DNA of 64,000 bases, taken from assembly GCF_902168135.1 (NCBI RefSeq), contig NZ_CABHOL010000049.1, positions 1 to 64,000 on the forward strand, given 5' to 3'. The stretch's first letter is position 1. The number at the start of each line of letters is the position of its first letter. The notes below the pieces were generated by a model that saw only the letters and a program-made list of their open reading frames with translations, ran no database searches and was not told where the DNA came from. Below, piece after piece: positions 9,517 through 18,223 of the stretch. This stretch comes from an uncultured Fluviicola sp. (GTDB lineage Bacteria > Bacteroidota > Bacteroidia > Flavobacteriales_D > Crocinitomicaceae). The translations under genes and the position numbers were made by a program.

Positions 9517-9825
9517 TTAAGCCTGATTCGTTGTTCCTCCAAAATTCATCGGCGGGAACGGAGGTGTTTCGGTATCGTTAATTACTCCGTTTATTTGCTC
9601 GTATTTTTGCACATTCTCAGCCAATGCACGCATTAAGCGTTTTGCATTCTGGGGAGACATCACTACTCTTGAACGTACTTTTGCTTTGGGCATTCCCGGC
9701 ATCATTTGAATAAAATCCACCACAAATTCGGATTGAGAATGCGTAATGATCGCCAGGTTCGAATAAACTCCTTCCGCCAACTCTTCGTTTAGCTCAATGT
9801 TGATCTGATTGTCATTTTTTTCCAT
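9517..9825 (-). CDS. DUF3467 family protein
   Basis: Product of 102 aa. EGVYSNLAIITHSQSEFVVDFIQMMPG followed by KVRSRVVMSPQNAKRLMRAL is the full DUF3467 signature, a small soluble beta-rich family of unknown function. From memory of Bacteroidota genomes this gene usually sits directly downstream of rpoC. Here it leads the polysaccharide run and lies 8.4 kb from the 3' end of rpoC, with a plus-strand block in between. A weak promoter lies immediately upstream, with the ATG 5 nt after its -7 element. Confidence 0.88.
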   Translation of the reverse strand: MEKNDNQINIELNEELAEGVYSNLAIITHSQSEFVVDFIQMMPGMPKAKVRSRVVMSPQNAKRLMRALAENVQKYEQINGVINDTETPPFPPMNFGGTTNQA

Positions 9826-10361
9826 GCTTGCGAAGTTAAAAGCTTTTTGAATAACTTTCCAACTATTACTCCTTTAACTTTGCAGAAAGCATCTTTATGT
9901 ATCTCAGAAGAAAGTTGCATTCACACTGCCTGAATTCTTGTGATTTTTTAACATTTTACAGAAATAACCACTCTTTAATGAATCGCTGCAAAACTCTTTA
10001 AAAGTCCTGACACCAACATTCCCCGGAAGTTCTTAACAAGAATCAGTCGTAGCACTATTTGATCGGAAATTTTGAAAAATCCAGCAAAATCAAGTGTTTG
10101 ACCTGCTCTTTCATTTTCAAAAAACACATTTTATTAGTAACTTGCTTGGGATAAAAAGTTTCGAATTGCCATTCATGTCTAGTAATCTAAGTAAGATTCC
10201 ATCCAAAAGACAATAGTCAATTCTTCATTAGATACATCAATTGGTTGTGTCGTCAATCCGGGTTAAGGTCCGGAATAATTAAGCTGAAATAAAGACTGTA
10301 AAGTCTGCAAATGAAAGTGTACCGTGGAAAGCTGTCCCTGGAACACTAAATATTTATTATT
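9826..10361. other. Gene-free 536-bp stretch
   Basis: No ORF of useful length was found on either strand. It is AT-rich. A -7-like TAACTTTG lies on the plus strand at 9875-9882, without a TTG at normal spacing. A small hairpin (AGACT-GTA-AGTCT type) lies near 10290-10305. No tRNA, riboswitch or terminator was recognised. It could hold the leader of the following operon, a small RNA, or a decayed gene. Confidence 0.5.
9831..9862 (-). promoter_or_regulatory. Weak promoter for DUF3467 and the polysaccharide run
   Basis: On the minus strand TAACTTCG (9838-9831) matches TAnnTTTG at all fixed positions but one. TTG (9862-9860) lies 21 nt upstream. The ATG at 9825 starts 5 nt after the -7 box, so the transcript could be leaderless. 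Confidence 0.35.
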
Positions 10362-10805
10362 ATGGTAGAACGCATTTATTCCCCCGAACAACTCCCGAAA
10401 GAAAACGAGAAGGCTGATCTGGCTGCTTTCCTATACAATCATCTTGATCAATATGGGGACTCAAAAAAAGACATACTAAAAGCCATCAATTATGCATTGT
10501 CTTCTGAAGAAAACAAAGGAGGACTTATAATTACTTCCTATTTCGATAGTTTACTGACTGGTGCCGTGGTAGTAAATTTCACCGGCATGGACGGATACAT
10601 TCCTGAAAACATCCTGGTTTATATTGCTACCCATAAGGATTATCGTGGAATGGGAATCGGAAAGAAACTCATGAAGGCTGTCATTGAAAGAACAACGGGA
10701 AGTATTGCCTTGCATGTGGAACCCGACAACCCTGCGCTGCAACTGTATGAGAAAATCGGTTTCGTGAACAAATATCTTGAGATGAGATTAATCAAACACC
10801 CCTGA
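10362..10805 (+). CDS. GNAT family N-acetyltransferase
   Basis: Product of 147 aa. The acetyl-CoA pyrophosphate loop is visible as YRGMGIGKKLMKAVIE (motif A, R-G-x-G-x-G). It is followed by LHVEPDNPALQLYEKIGFV (motif B, with the Tyr that usually protonates CoA), the typical C-terminal half of small-molecule or amino-acid acetyltransferases. The substrate is unknown. It is the first gene of a tight operon: the racemase-like gene starts 4 bp after its stop. Acetylation of an amine on the substrate of the next enzyme is a possible role (inference from context). Confidence 0.88.
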   Translation: MVERIYSPEQLPKENEKADLAAFLYNHLDQYGDSKKDILKAINYALSSEENKGGLIITSYFDSLLTGAVVVNFTGMDGYIPENILVYIATHKDYRGMGIGKKLMKAVIERTTGSIALHVEPDNPALQLYEKIGFVNKYLEMRLIKHP

Positions 10806-10809
10806 TAAC

Positions 10810-11913
10810 ATGGCCTATATTTCACTAAACACACAAAAGCTCAAAGCAAATTTTAACTACTTGAGTGATCTTTTCAAAGTACATGGAATCGAATGGTCTG
10901 TAGTTGTGAAGATGTTTTGCGGAAACCGAAAATTCCTGACTGCTGTGATTCAGGAATTGAATTTAAGGCAGGTTTGCGATAGTCGGATTACCAATCTGAA
11001 AATCATTAAGTTAATTGCCCCAGGTATCGAAACCGTCTTTATAAAACCACCTCCAAAACGCATGGTATCAAGGATCATAGAGTTTGCGGACATCAGTTTT
11101 AATACCGAACTGGAAACCATTAAACTCCTTTCAAAGGAAGCTGTTCTTCGTAACAAGATTCATAAGATTGTAATCATGATTGAGATGGGAGAATTGAGGG
11201 AAGGGGTCATGCGTGAGCAATTTATTGATTTTTATGCTGCGATTTTTGATTTGCCGAATATTACCATTATTGGAATCGGGACAAACTTAACATGTATGTC
11301 GGGAGTTCTTCCCAACCAGGACAAATTGATCCAGCTTTGTTTGTATAAACAACTCATTGAAGCACGCTTTAATAAAGTAATTCCCTTTATCTCGGGCGGG
11401 GCTTCAGTTACAATTCCACTCATTGAACAAGGGTTGCTTCCATTAGGGATCAATCATTTCAGAGTTGGGGAAACCTTATTTCTTGGAACAGATGTTTATA
11501 AGAACAGTCCTCATAAAAATCTGCATCAGGATATTTTCAAGTTGTACGCTGAGATTATCGAATTAAGTGAAAAACCCCTGGTCCCGAACGGGGAAATGGG
11601 CAAGAACTTACAAATGCAGGAACTTGCTATTGATGAAACGCTATTGGGAACTTCATCATTTCGGGCTATTGTTGATATCGGTTTATTGGATATCGATGAA
11701 ACAAATATCAAACCTGTTGATCCAGATATGCATATTGTTGGTGTGAGTTCGGATATGATTGTACTGGACCTGGGAACTAATCCGCAAGAACTGAAGGTCG
11801 GGAATTTAATTGAATTCAGTATGAATTACATGGGGATTCTCCGAATCATGAATTCAGATTATGTCGACAAACGTTTTGAATTCGAAAATTCACATAAAGC
11901 AACCATTCAATAG
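10810..11913 (+). CDS. PLP-dependent alanine/ornithine racemase-family enzyme
   Basis: Fold-type III PLP enzyme of 367 aa. The N-terminal segment YISLNTQKLKANFNYL is followed by VVVKMFCGN, where Lys34 is the expected Schiff-base lysine. The phosphate-binding region ISGGASVTIPLIEQG is followed by GINHFRVGETLFLG. This layout resembles the ornithine-racemase (Orr) branch more than the biosynthetic alanine racemases. A racemase acting on a basic or other amino acid is therefore the best guess. It is embedded between a GNAT gene (4 bp gap) and an MscS channel (9 bp gap), with a sodium symporter following, which suggests a transport-coupled amino-acid pathway. Confidence 0.85.
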   Translation: MAYISLNTQKLKANFNYLSDLFKVHGIEWSVVVKMFCGNRKFLTAVIQELNLRQVCDSRITNLKIIKLIAPGIETVFIKPPPKRMVSRIIEFADISFNTELETIKLLSKEAVLRNKIHKIVIMIEMGELREGVMREQFIDFYAAIFDLPNITIIGIGTNLTCMSGVLPNQDKLIQLCLYKQLIEARFNKVIPFISGGASVTIPLIEQGLLPLGINHFRVGETLFLGTDVYKNSPHKNLHQDIFKLYAEIIELSEKPLVPNGEMGKNLQMQELAIDETLLGTSSFRAIVDIGLLDIDETNIKPVDPDMHIVGVSSDMIVLDLGTNPQELKVGNLIEFSMNYMGILRIMNSDYVDKRFEFENSHKATIQ

Positions 11914-11922
11914 AAACAATTC

Positions 11923-12999
11923 ATGAAAAAACTTTTAGAATATCGATTTTTAGACAACAGTCTTTATTCCTGGCTTGTTGCCCTTGGAATCATTATCGGT
12001 TCATTTATTATTATTAAATTATTTAGTTTTCTCATCCTTCGAAGGATCAAAGCCCATTCGTTGAAAACCACAAATATCTGGGACGATTTTATAATTGACA
12101 GCGTTGACCGGTTCGTAATTCCCATATTATACTTCGGTGCAATCTTCTTCAGCACCTATTACCTGCAGCTTACTGTTAAATCAAGGTCCGTATTACATGC
12201 AGGATATTTGATTATTTGCACTTTCTTTATACTTCGAATCATCAGCAGTGCTTTTAAAAGGTTAGTGAGTGCATTCGTAAAAAGAAAAAGCAATGCAGAA
12301 GGTAAAATAGAACAAGCCAACGGACTGATTATTGTTGTAAACATTCTAATATGGTTCGTCGGCTTTCTTTTCTTATTCGATAATCTTGGCTATGATGTGA
12401 CAACCCTGCTAGCCGGATTAGGAATCGGTGGTATTGCTATTGCCTTAGCTGCTCAAGCCATTCTGGGAGATCTTTTCAACTATTTTGTTATTTTCTTTGA
12501 CAGACCCTTTGAAATCGGTGACTTTATTATTGTAGATGATAAATCCGGGACAATAGAACAAATCGGGATTAAAACGACAAGGATCCGAACATTAGGTGGA
12601 GAACAATTGATTTGTTCCAATACTGATCTGACAAATGCCCGGGTTCACAATTACAAACGCCTGGAACGCAGACGGATTGCTTTTCAGATCGGGGTAACTT
12701 ACCAAACTTCCTCCTCCCGGTTAAAACAGATTCCCCAAATGGTCAAAGCGATCATTGAATCCCAGTCGGAGATAGATTATGAAAGGGGTAATTTTTCTGG
12801 CTTTGGCGATTCAAGCCTGAATTTTGAATTTGTTTACCATGTTTTGTCCACTGATTTTGCATTTTACATGGATAAACAGGAAAAAATCTATTTTGAGATT
12901 TACAGTCTTTTCGAACAATGCGGGATTGAATTCGCATATCCTACACGTACCTTATTCATCAAATCTGAGGAGAGTATCCCTGATGAGGTATTAAATTGA
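11923..12999 (+). CDS. Small-conductance mechanosensitive channel (MscS family)
   Basis: Product of 358 aa. Four or so membrane helices precede the conserved pore helix and hinge LLAGLGIGGIAIALAAQAILGDLFNYFVI, which is followed by the beta domain motif FEIGDFIIVDDKSGTIEQIGIKTTRIRT and a soluble alpha/beta C-terminus. MscS channels open under membrane tension to release solutes on osmotic downshock. It sits inside the racemase operon (9 bp after the racemase, 7 bp before the symporter), an uncommon place for a generic osmotic valve. Confidence 0.92.
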   Translation: MKKLLEYRFLDNSLYSWLVALGIIIGSFIIIKLFSFLILRRIKAHSLKTTNIWDDFIIDSVDRFVIPILYFGAIFFSTYYLQLTVKSRSVLHAGYLIICTFFILRIISSAFKRLVSAFVKRKSNAEGKIEQANGLIIVVNILIWFVGFLFLFDNLGYDVTTLLAGLGIGGIAIALAAQAILGDLFNYFVIFFDRPFEIGDFIIVDDKSGTIEQIGIKTTRIRTLGGEQLICSNTDLTNARVHNYKRLERRRIAFQIGVTYQTSSSRLKQIPQMVKAIIESQSEIDYERGNFSGFGDSSLNFEFVYHVLSTDFAFYMDKQEKIYFEIYSLFEQCGIEFAYPTRTLFIKSEESIPDEVLN

Positions 13000-13006
13000 T
13001 AAACTT

Positions 13007-14446
13007 ATGAGCTGGATCGATATTACAATTTTCATTGTTTACTTCCTTTTAATGCTTGCTGTTGGATTCTATTTTTCAGGAAAACACGGAGACGAAAGGG
13101 ATTATTTTACCGGAGGGGGGAATATGAGCAGTACCCATATAGGTCTGTCCGTTGTGGCAACAGATGTCGGTGGTGGATTCTCCATTGGTTTGGGAGGAAT
13201 TGGCTTCACCATGGGACTTTCAGGTTCGTGGATGCTTTTTACAGGTCTTATCGGAGCATGGGTCAGTGCCGTATTCCTTATTCCCAAGGTATTTTATTGG
13301 CAGCGTGCTCACGGCAGGCATTTTCTTACCTTACCACAGGTATTTAGTTTTCTGTACAATAAAAAAGTAGCATTTGTTGCGGCTATTATTTGCATTATAG
13401 GATACAGTGGTTTTACGAGTTCCCAATTATTGGCCGGATCAAAATTATCTGCTGCTATCATTCCATCTGTAAGTGGTGAAACTATGCTTTGGGTGATGGG
13501 TATCGTTGTGGTTTTCTATACCATGCTCGGTGGTATGAAGGCGGTTATTTACACTGACACCTTTCAATGGATCATACTCCTAATCGGATTAATGGGAGTC
13601 GCAATTCCCCTTGCCTGGTCAGCTTTGGGAGGATATGAAGGCATTATCCCCTACCTGAGTAAAGACATGCTATCCATAACGAATATTACCTGGAGCCAGA
13701 TAGTTAATTGGAGTGTTACCATTGTTCCTATCTGGTTTGTAGGAATGACTTTATATCAAAGGATTTTCGCCTGCAGAGATGAAAAAGCTGCAAAAAAAGC
13801 CTGGTATCTTGCAGGGGCGCTTGAATGGCCTTTTATGGCATTTACCGGAGTAATACTGGGGATGCTTGCAAACGTTGCCGTGCAAAAAGGAATCATTCCG
13901 GTATCTGAAGGCGTTACTATCGATAGTGAAATGGGACTGCCTTTATTAATACGCCAGATACTACCGGTTGGATTCGCAGGAATTGTAATTGCAGCATACT
14001 TTTCAGCGGTTCTTTCAACTGCAGACAGCTGTTTGATGGCGGCATCAGGAAGTGTGGTAGGGGATCTCATTCCTAAAAGCTGGAAGCTGAACAATTCATC
14101 AATAATCAGAATCTCTCAAGTTACTACGCTTTTAATAGGAATAATTGCCATTCTATTGGCATCGATTATGCAAAATGTTATTTCTCTGATGCTTTATGCT
14201 TATGCATTTATGGTGTCCGGTTTGTTTGTTCCGGTAGTCGCAGCTTTATTTTTAAGAACGCGGTTTCCACAACCCGCTTTGTTCTCCATGATCATTGGCG
14301 GCGGTGTAACCCTGACCCTGATTTTGTCAGGATGGACCTTGCCCTGGAATTTAGATGCCAATATTTTCGGATTAAGTTCAGCCATATTAGCTTATAGTAT
14401 TGTGCACCGGGTGATGCTCCGAAAAACACGAATTCCGCATCTTTGA
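13007..14446 (+). CDS. Sodium:solute symporter (SSS/SLC5 family)
   Basis: Product of 479 aa with about 13 membrane helices. N-terminal features include DYFTGGGNMSSTHIGLSVVATDVGGGFSIG, which matches the sodium- and substrate-binding first helix of the SSS family. Later segments GMKAVIYTDTFQWIIL and AYFSAVLSTADSCLMAASG are also family hallmarks, the latter holding Ser/Thr of the Na2 site. Substrates in the family include proline, pantothenate, sugars and urea. Here the operon context suggests an amino acid or derivative (inference). It is the last gene of the four-gene operon. Confidence 0.92.
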   Translation: MSWIDITIFIVYFLLMLAVGFYFSGKHGDERDYFTGGGNMSSTHIGLSVVATDVGGGFSIGLGGIGFTMGLSGSWMLFTGLIGAWVSAVFLIPKVFYWQRAHGRHFLTLPQVFSFLYNKKVAFVAAIICIIGYSGFTSSQLLAGSKLSAAIIPSVSGETMLWVMGIVVVFYTMLGGMKAVIYTDTFQWIILLIGLMGVAIPLAWSALGGYEGIIPYLSKDMLSITNITWSQIVNWSVTIVPIWFVGMTLYQRIFACRDEKAAKKAWYLAGALEWPFMAFTGVILGMLANVAVQKGIIPVSEGVTIDSEMGLPLLIRQILPVGFAGIVIAAYFSAVLSTADSCLMAASGSVVGDLIPKSWKLNNSSIIRISQVTTLLIGIIAILLASIMQNVISLMLYAYAFMVSGLFVPVVAALFLRTRFPQPALFSMIIGGGVTLTLILSGWTLPWNLDANIFGLSSAILAYSIVHRVMLRKTRIPHL

Positions 14447-14511
14447 TTCTGCTTTCTTCAATTAAAGTGCATTTTGGTTTTCAAATTGATTCTCGCAAGT
14501 AATCCATTGAT

Positions 14512-14519
14512 TACTTTTG
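14512..14519 (+). promoter_or_regulatory. -7 element ahead of the EamA exporter
   Basis: TACTTTTG matches TAnnTTTG. The nearest upstream TTG (14486-14488) is 23 nt away, longer than usual. The 92-bp gap between the symporter and the exporter, with this box, suggests separate transcription of the exporter. Confidence 0.4.
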
Positions 14520-14538
14520 CACTCTAAAAGAAAACAAA

Positions 14539-15417
14539 TTGCCGAAAGTTGATAAAGGTATTAATCTTACCGCTGCACTTATTATAAGTATGATTATATG
14601 GGGGATAAGCTGGCCTTCAAACAAGGTTTTAGCGTCTTTCGGAACACCTTTCAATATCGGTTTTTTTCGTTATGGCTTTGTGGTTGTTAGCTTTTTATTT
14701 GTTCTGATCTTTTTTAAGACCAAGCTTCTCATTTCTAAAAATGGTATCCCCTTTCTTGTTATCGCAGGTATCCTTATGGCGAGTTACAACTACACCTTCC
14801 TTGCCGGATTAAAGAATGGAAGTCCGGGTGCAGGCGGAATCCTGGTTACTACCTTAAACCCGGTAATGGCTTATGGCATAGGAATGCTAATTGACTGGAA
14901 GAGACCGGGAAAAAATGAATTCATCGGTTTAATGTTCGGAGTGGTCGCAGGATTAAGTCTTTTAAAAGTATGGGGAAACAAGGCTGTTTTTGCTGAGCCG
15001 GGAAATCTTTATTTCCTGATAAGTGCGCTGATTTGGGCAGTTATGAGCAAATTTACATCGAAATCTGCGAAATACGGTTCACCTTTTGCTTTCACCTGGT
15101 GGATGTATGTTGTAACACTTATTTGTCTTCTTCCTTTCTGCGAGTTCACAGAAATCGGTGAATTAACCCAAACAACAGATATCCGCTTTTGGGGGAACGT
15201 TCTTTACTCAAGTGTTATTACTGTAACGGTGGCTACCACCACATACTTTTTTGCGACTTCCAAAATCGGGGCTGAAAAGGCCAGCAGCTTTATCTTTATC
15301 GTACCTTTCAGTGCAGCCGTATTCTCTTTTGCCATTCTGGGTGAAAAACTGGAAATCCATACGATTATAGGCGGGTTACTGGGTATCGTTGCTGTTTACA
15401 TGATAAACAAGAAGTAA
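14539..15417 (+). CDS. EamA/DMT-superfamily transporter
   Basis: Product of 292 aa with ten predicted helices in two EamA repeats. The first repeat starts LTAALIISMIIWGISWPSNKVL and the second ISALIWAVMSKFTSKSA. Members export metabolites such as amino acids. The start is a TTG (14539) preceded by an A-rich stretch. A later in-frame ATG would cut into helix 1, so TTG is preferred. It lies 92 bp after the symporter gene in the same direction and may serve the same substrate. Confidence 0.88.
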   Translation: MPKVDKGINLTAALIISMIIWGISWPSNKVLASFGTPFNIGFFRYGFVVVSFLFVLIFFKTKLLISKNGIPFLVIAGILMASYNYTFLAGLKNGSPGAGGILVTTLNPVMAYGIGMLIDWKRPGKNEFIGLMFGVVAGLSLLKVWGNKAVFAEPGNLYFLISALIWAVMSKFTSKSAKYGSPFAFTWWMYVVTLICLLPFCEFTEIGELTQTTDIRFWGNVLYSSVITVTVATTTYFFATSKIGAEKASSFIFIVPFSAAVFSFAILGEKLEIHTIIGGLLGIVAVYMINKK

Positions 15418-15495
15418 CCTTGTTGTTCTGAATTCGTTATCCATACGAAACAAGTATTTTATTTTCTCTATTTTTATCCCTCGAAAACACTAAAC

Positions 15496-16422
15496 ATGAA
15501 AAAACTAACGCTTCTATTTGTTCTGCTGGCTTCAGTTTCAGTAGGATGTAAGAAAAAAGGCTGTACGGATGCCAATGCTACGAATTACAATGCAAATGCA
15601 AATTCCGATGACGCAAGCTGTACGTATCCGGCAGAGACTGAAACAGGTCCTTATTTAATTGTGAAACTTCATTTTGATTCTTTAGCTCCCCGCCTGGATA
15701 ATTTCGGGAATCCTGCTACAATTCCGTCTAACCACTGGGCGCAATCACCGGTATTTTACGGTATGAGTGCTCACTACATTGAGTTTGCACAAAACATGTA
15801 TACACAATTGGGAGCGGGAGAAATTCTTTACCATGGAGCGGAAACAACTGCCGGTGGTTCTAATGCAGTCGATTTTAGTAAGGCAATTATCAAAGGTGAT
15901 AACGAAGTATTTATGAAGATCCCTTTGAAAAATATTTCCCCGGATACTTACAACTGGGTAAGAATGTCTTTAACTTACCAAAATTATTCGCTTGATTACC
16001 GCTACAACGGAGTAGATTACAATGGAAGACTGGCTTCTTTTGTCGGATTTAATACTTACATCACCAATTACAAAATCTGGAATCAAACCGTAACATTGAA
16101 CGCCAATAAATTGCAAGGATATTGGGGATTTGAGAACCTCGGAGTGGTAGTACAGGGGCAAGCTGCAGCAACTACAGTTCCGAATCCGTTATCTGCAACA
16201 TCACCGGTACCTGCCGGTTCATGCGTTGTGACAGGAAACTTTGACACGCCGTTTACCATTACCGGAAACGAAACCGAAGATATTATCTGTACCATGTCGC
16301 TTTCAACAAACAAAAGCTTTGAGTGGTACGACGCAAACGGGGATCACAAATACGAACCGGGAGCGGGCGATTATCCGACTGACATGGGGTTACGAGGGTT
16401 AAAACCGATCATTACCCCGTAA
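15496..16422 (+). CDS. Lipoprotein with an N-terminal GCTD...DDxSC motif, function unknown
   Basis: Product of 308 aa. The N-terminus MKKLTLLFVLLASVSVGC is a lipoprotein signal with Cys18 as the acylated residue. Directly after comes GCTDANATNYN and, ten residues on, DDASC, a short Asp/Asn-rich Cys-paired motif common in marine Bacteroidota surface proteins. The rest (about 50-308) is beta-rich and aromatic. A possible calcium-site-like stretch WYDANGDHKYEPGAGDYP lies near the end. I do not recognise the main domain. A strong terminator follows. Confidence 0.8.
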   Translation: MKKLTLLFVLLASVSVGCKKKGCTDANATNYNANANSDDASCTYPAETETGPYLIVKLHFDSLAPRLDNFGNPATIPSNHWAQSPVFYGMSAHYIEFAQNMYTQLGAGEILYHGAETTAGGSNAVDFSKAIIKGDNEVFMKIPLKNISPDTYNWVRMSLTYQNYSLDYRYNGVDYNGRLASFVGFNTYITNYKIWNQTVTLNANKLQGYWGFENLGVVVQGQAAATTVPNPLSATSPVPAGSCVVTGNFDTPFTITGNETEDIICTMSLSTNKSFEWYDANGDHKYEPGAGDYPTDMGLRGLKPIITP

Positions 16423-16441
16423 TTTACAACTGACAGGTTTC

Positions 16442-16473
16442 AAAGGGAGTTCTTTATTCGAACTCCCTTTTTT
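16442..16473 (+). terminator. Intrinsic terminator after the lipoprotein gene
   Basis: An 11-bp stem AAAGGGAGTTC / GAACTCCCTTT with a 7-nt loop is followed by a T run. It starts 20 bp after the lipoprotein stop. Confidence 0.85.
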
Positions 16474-16542
16474 ATGCTCAAAAATTTCATGATCCGTTAA
16501 AACGGCATGTGTTTTGTTTAACCCCGAAACAAAAAACACATC

Positions 16543-17157
16543 ATGAAAAAAATCATCTTAGCTTCTATCCTGCTTTTAAGCGCAAACACTTTCGGGCAAA
16601 CAAAGGGTTCCTGGTATTTGGGCGGCAGCGCCGGCTTCTCTATGGGAACTACCTCACAAGGTGGTACAACAATCAAAAGAAGTGCCTGGTCGGCTTCACC
16701 TGAAATCGGAACTTTCCTTACAGATCACATCCAGCTTGGACTGGGAATTACTTCCAGCGGCTCTCATTCGGATTTTATGACTTCAGGTTCATTAAGAAAT
16801 CTTCAGTTCGGCGGATCGGTCTATAGCCGTTATTTATTCGGTGACGGAGCTTTCAGACCGTTTCTGGGCATTAGTGCCAGCTACCTTGCCGGACAATCAA
16901 GAACTTCTACCGGGAACAGTACCAACGACATTGGTACAATTAATGCAAGCTTTTCAGCAGGTTTTGCTTATTATATTACACCACGGATCGGGATTTTTGG
17001 TTCTATCGGAGTTCTGGGCTATACCAATACACGAACTTCAGTAACGGGTGTTCCTGATTTAGTTACCAATGATTTCGGATTTAATGCCAGCACACTCGGA
17101 AACCGTTTCACTATCGGGATGTATTATACGATCTGCAAGGGAAAATCTGCCGAATAA
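16543..17157 (+). CDS. Outer-membrane beta-barrel protein
   Basis: Product of 204 aa with a type I signal peptide (MKKIILASILLLSANTFGQ, cleavage after Gly18 or nearby). Alternating aromatic/glycine strands such as GSWYLGGSAGFSMG, FGGSVYSRYLFG and FTIGMYYTI are consistent with an eight-strand OmpW/OmpX-like barrel. Role unknown. Many Flavobacteriales carry several small barrels like this. Its transcript converges with the T9SS gene at 17224, and a shared hairpin lies between them. Confidence 0.78.
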   Translation: MKKIILASILLLSANTFGQTKGSWYLGGSAGFSMGTTSQGGTTIKRSAWSASPEIGTFLTDHIQLGLGITSSGSHSDFMTSGSLRNLQFGGSVYSRYLFGDGAFRPFLGISASYLAGQSRTSTGNSTNDIGTINASFSAGFAYYITPRIGIFGSIGVLGYTNTRTSVTGVPDLVTNDFGFNASTLGNRFTIGMYYTICKGKSAE

Positions 17158-17175
17158 AACTTCATTTACAGCAAT

Positions 17176-17210
17176 AAAAAATCCCCCTCAGTTGAACTGA
17201 AGGGGATTTC
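17176..17210. terminator. Bidirectional intrinsic terminator between convergent genes
   Basis: The hairpin AAATCCCC(C)TCAGTT / AACTGAAGGGGATTT is A-rich on the left and T-rich on the right. It can therefore end transcripts of both the barrel gene (plus) and the T9SS protein gene (minus). Confidence 0.85.
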
Positions 17211-17223
17211 TATTTTAGAAGTA

Positions 17224-18111
17224 TCACATCTTCTGGAATCTCAATACTTTTTGATGCTCATTCACTGAAAGGAAATAAATACCGTTTTTCAATTCTTTTA
17301 GGGAAACCCCGGAATAAACATCCGACAAAGGAACTTGTTTGATCATTTTCCCGTTTAGGTCGTAAATGGCCAAATCGGTTATCCTTTCCAAATCTCCTGA
17401 AATATTAAGTGATTCGGATGACGGGTTTGGAAACAGATCGATTTTAAGCAACTCTTTCTCATCCACTCCCAAATCGCACATTGGTGTCCATGGTGTTTCC
17501 TGTCCGGGAGGAGTCTGTTCACCGTCTTCCCGGTAGCAGATCTGTGAGTAATTGTACTCGAATCCATTAACTTCCAGTAAACCGCTATAGGTGTTAAAAA
17601 GCACCGATTCGCCTGTAGCTCCTCCATCCGTCATCCGGTAAGTTACACTATAACTACCTGAAGATTCCAATACACTATCTTTTGTCACAACCATTAATGT
17701 ATCAATGAAGGAAGGAAAAGGTAAATTCACATCCCGGTACGTTCGAAAAGCATTCAAATAGGCAGTACTGTCTGTTAAAAGTGCTCCTACGGATAAATTG
17801 TGATCAATGGTAATGTTGATTTCTACGTCATTCCTGTTTATAAAAAACCGCTGCTGATTCGGAACATCTTCACGAATACCTCCACTGTATACACCGTCTT
17901 GGAAAATCCGCACATAATGTTGTCCGTTAATGATAGTATCCCCCGACCAAATCGTCTTGGAAAAACTTTCTACGTTCTCACTTCCATTCCAATGTTGATG
18001 GCGATAAACGTATTGCGTATAATTCCCATGGATAGGTTGATAACTAACGGTTTGGGCTTTCAGTGTCAGGAAAGAAAAGACACTGAATGAAAAAAGTAAC
18101 ATGTTCTTCAT
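17224..18111 (-). CDS. T9SS type A sorting-domain protein, secreted
   Basis: Product of 295 aa with an N-terminal signal peptide (about residues 1-19, ending LKAQ). About 210 residues of unknown fold follow, and then a C-terminal T9SS sorting domain beginning LFPNPSSESLNIS, with LAIYDLNGKMIKQ and LKNGIYFLSV. This exports the protein through the type IX system. The central part shows no motif I know. It lies just downstream of rpoC but is separated from it by a strong terminator, so it has its own transcription. Confidence 0.85.
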   Translation of the reverse strand: MKNMLLFSFSVFSFLTLKAQTVSYQPIHGNYTQYVYRHQHWNGSENVESFSKTIWSGDTIINGQHYVRIFQDGVYSGGIREDVPNQQRFFINRNDVEINITIDHNLSVGALLTDSTAYLNAFRTYRDVNLPFPSFIDTLMVVTKDSVLESSGSYSVTYRMTDGGATGESVLFNTYSGLLEVNGFEYNYSQICYREDGEQTPPGQETPWTPMCDLGVDEKELLKIDLFPNPSSESLNISGDLERITDLAIYDLNGKMIKQVPLSDVYSGVSLKELKNGIYFLSVNEHQKVLRFQKM

Positions 18112-18165
18112 AAAAAATCGATTTAGTTGTTTCTTTATTAATGCATAAAAGCACCAATGGTTGTA

Positions 18166-18200
18166 AAAAAAATCCCCGAATTATTAAATAATTCGGGGAT
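18166..18200 (-). terminator. Intrinsic terminator of the rpoBC operon
   Basis: A 29-nt near-perfect palindrome (14-bp arms ATCCCCGAATTATT) at 18172-18200 lies 24 bp after the rpoC stop. A run of A on the plus strand (18165-18171) gives a U tract on the minus-strand transcript. Confidence 0.9.
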
Positions 18201-18223
18201 CACTATTTTCAGATAATCAAATC

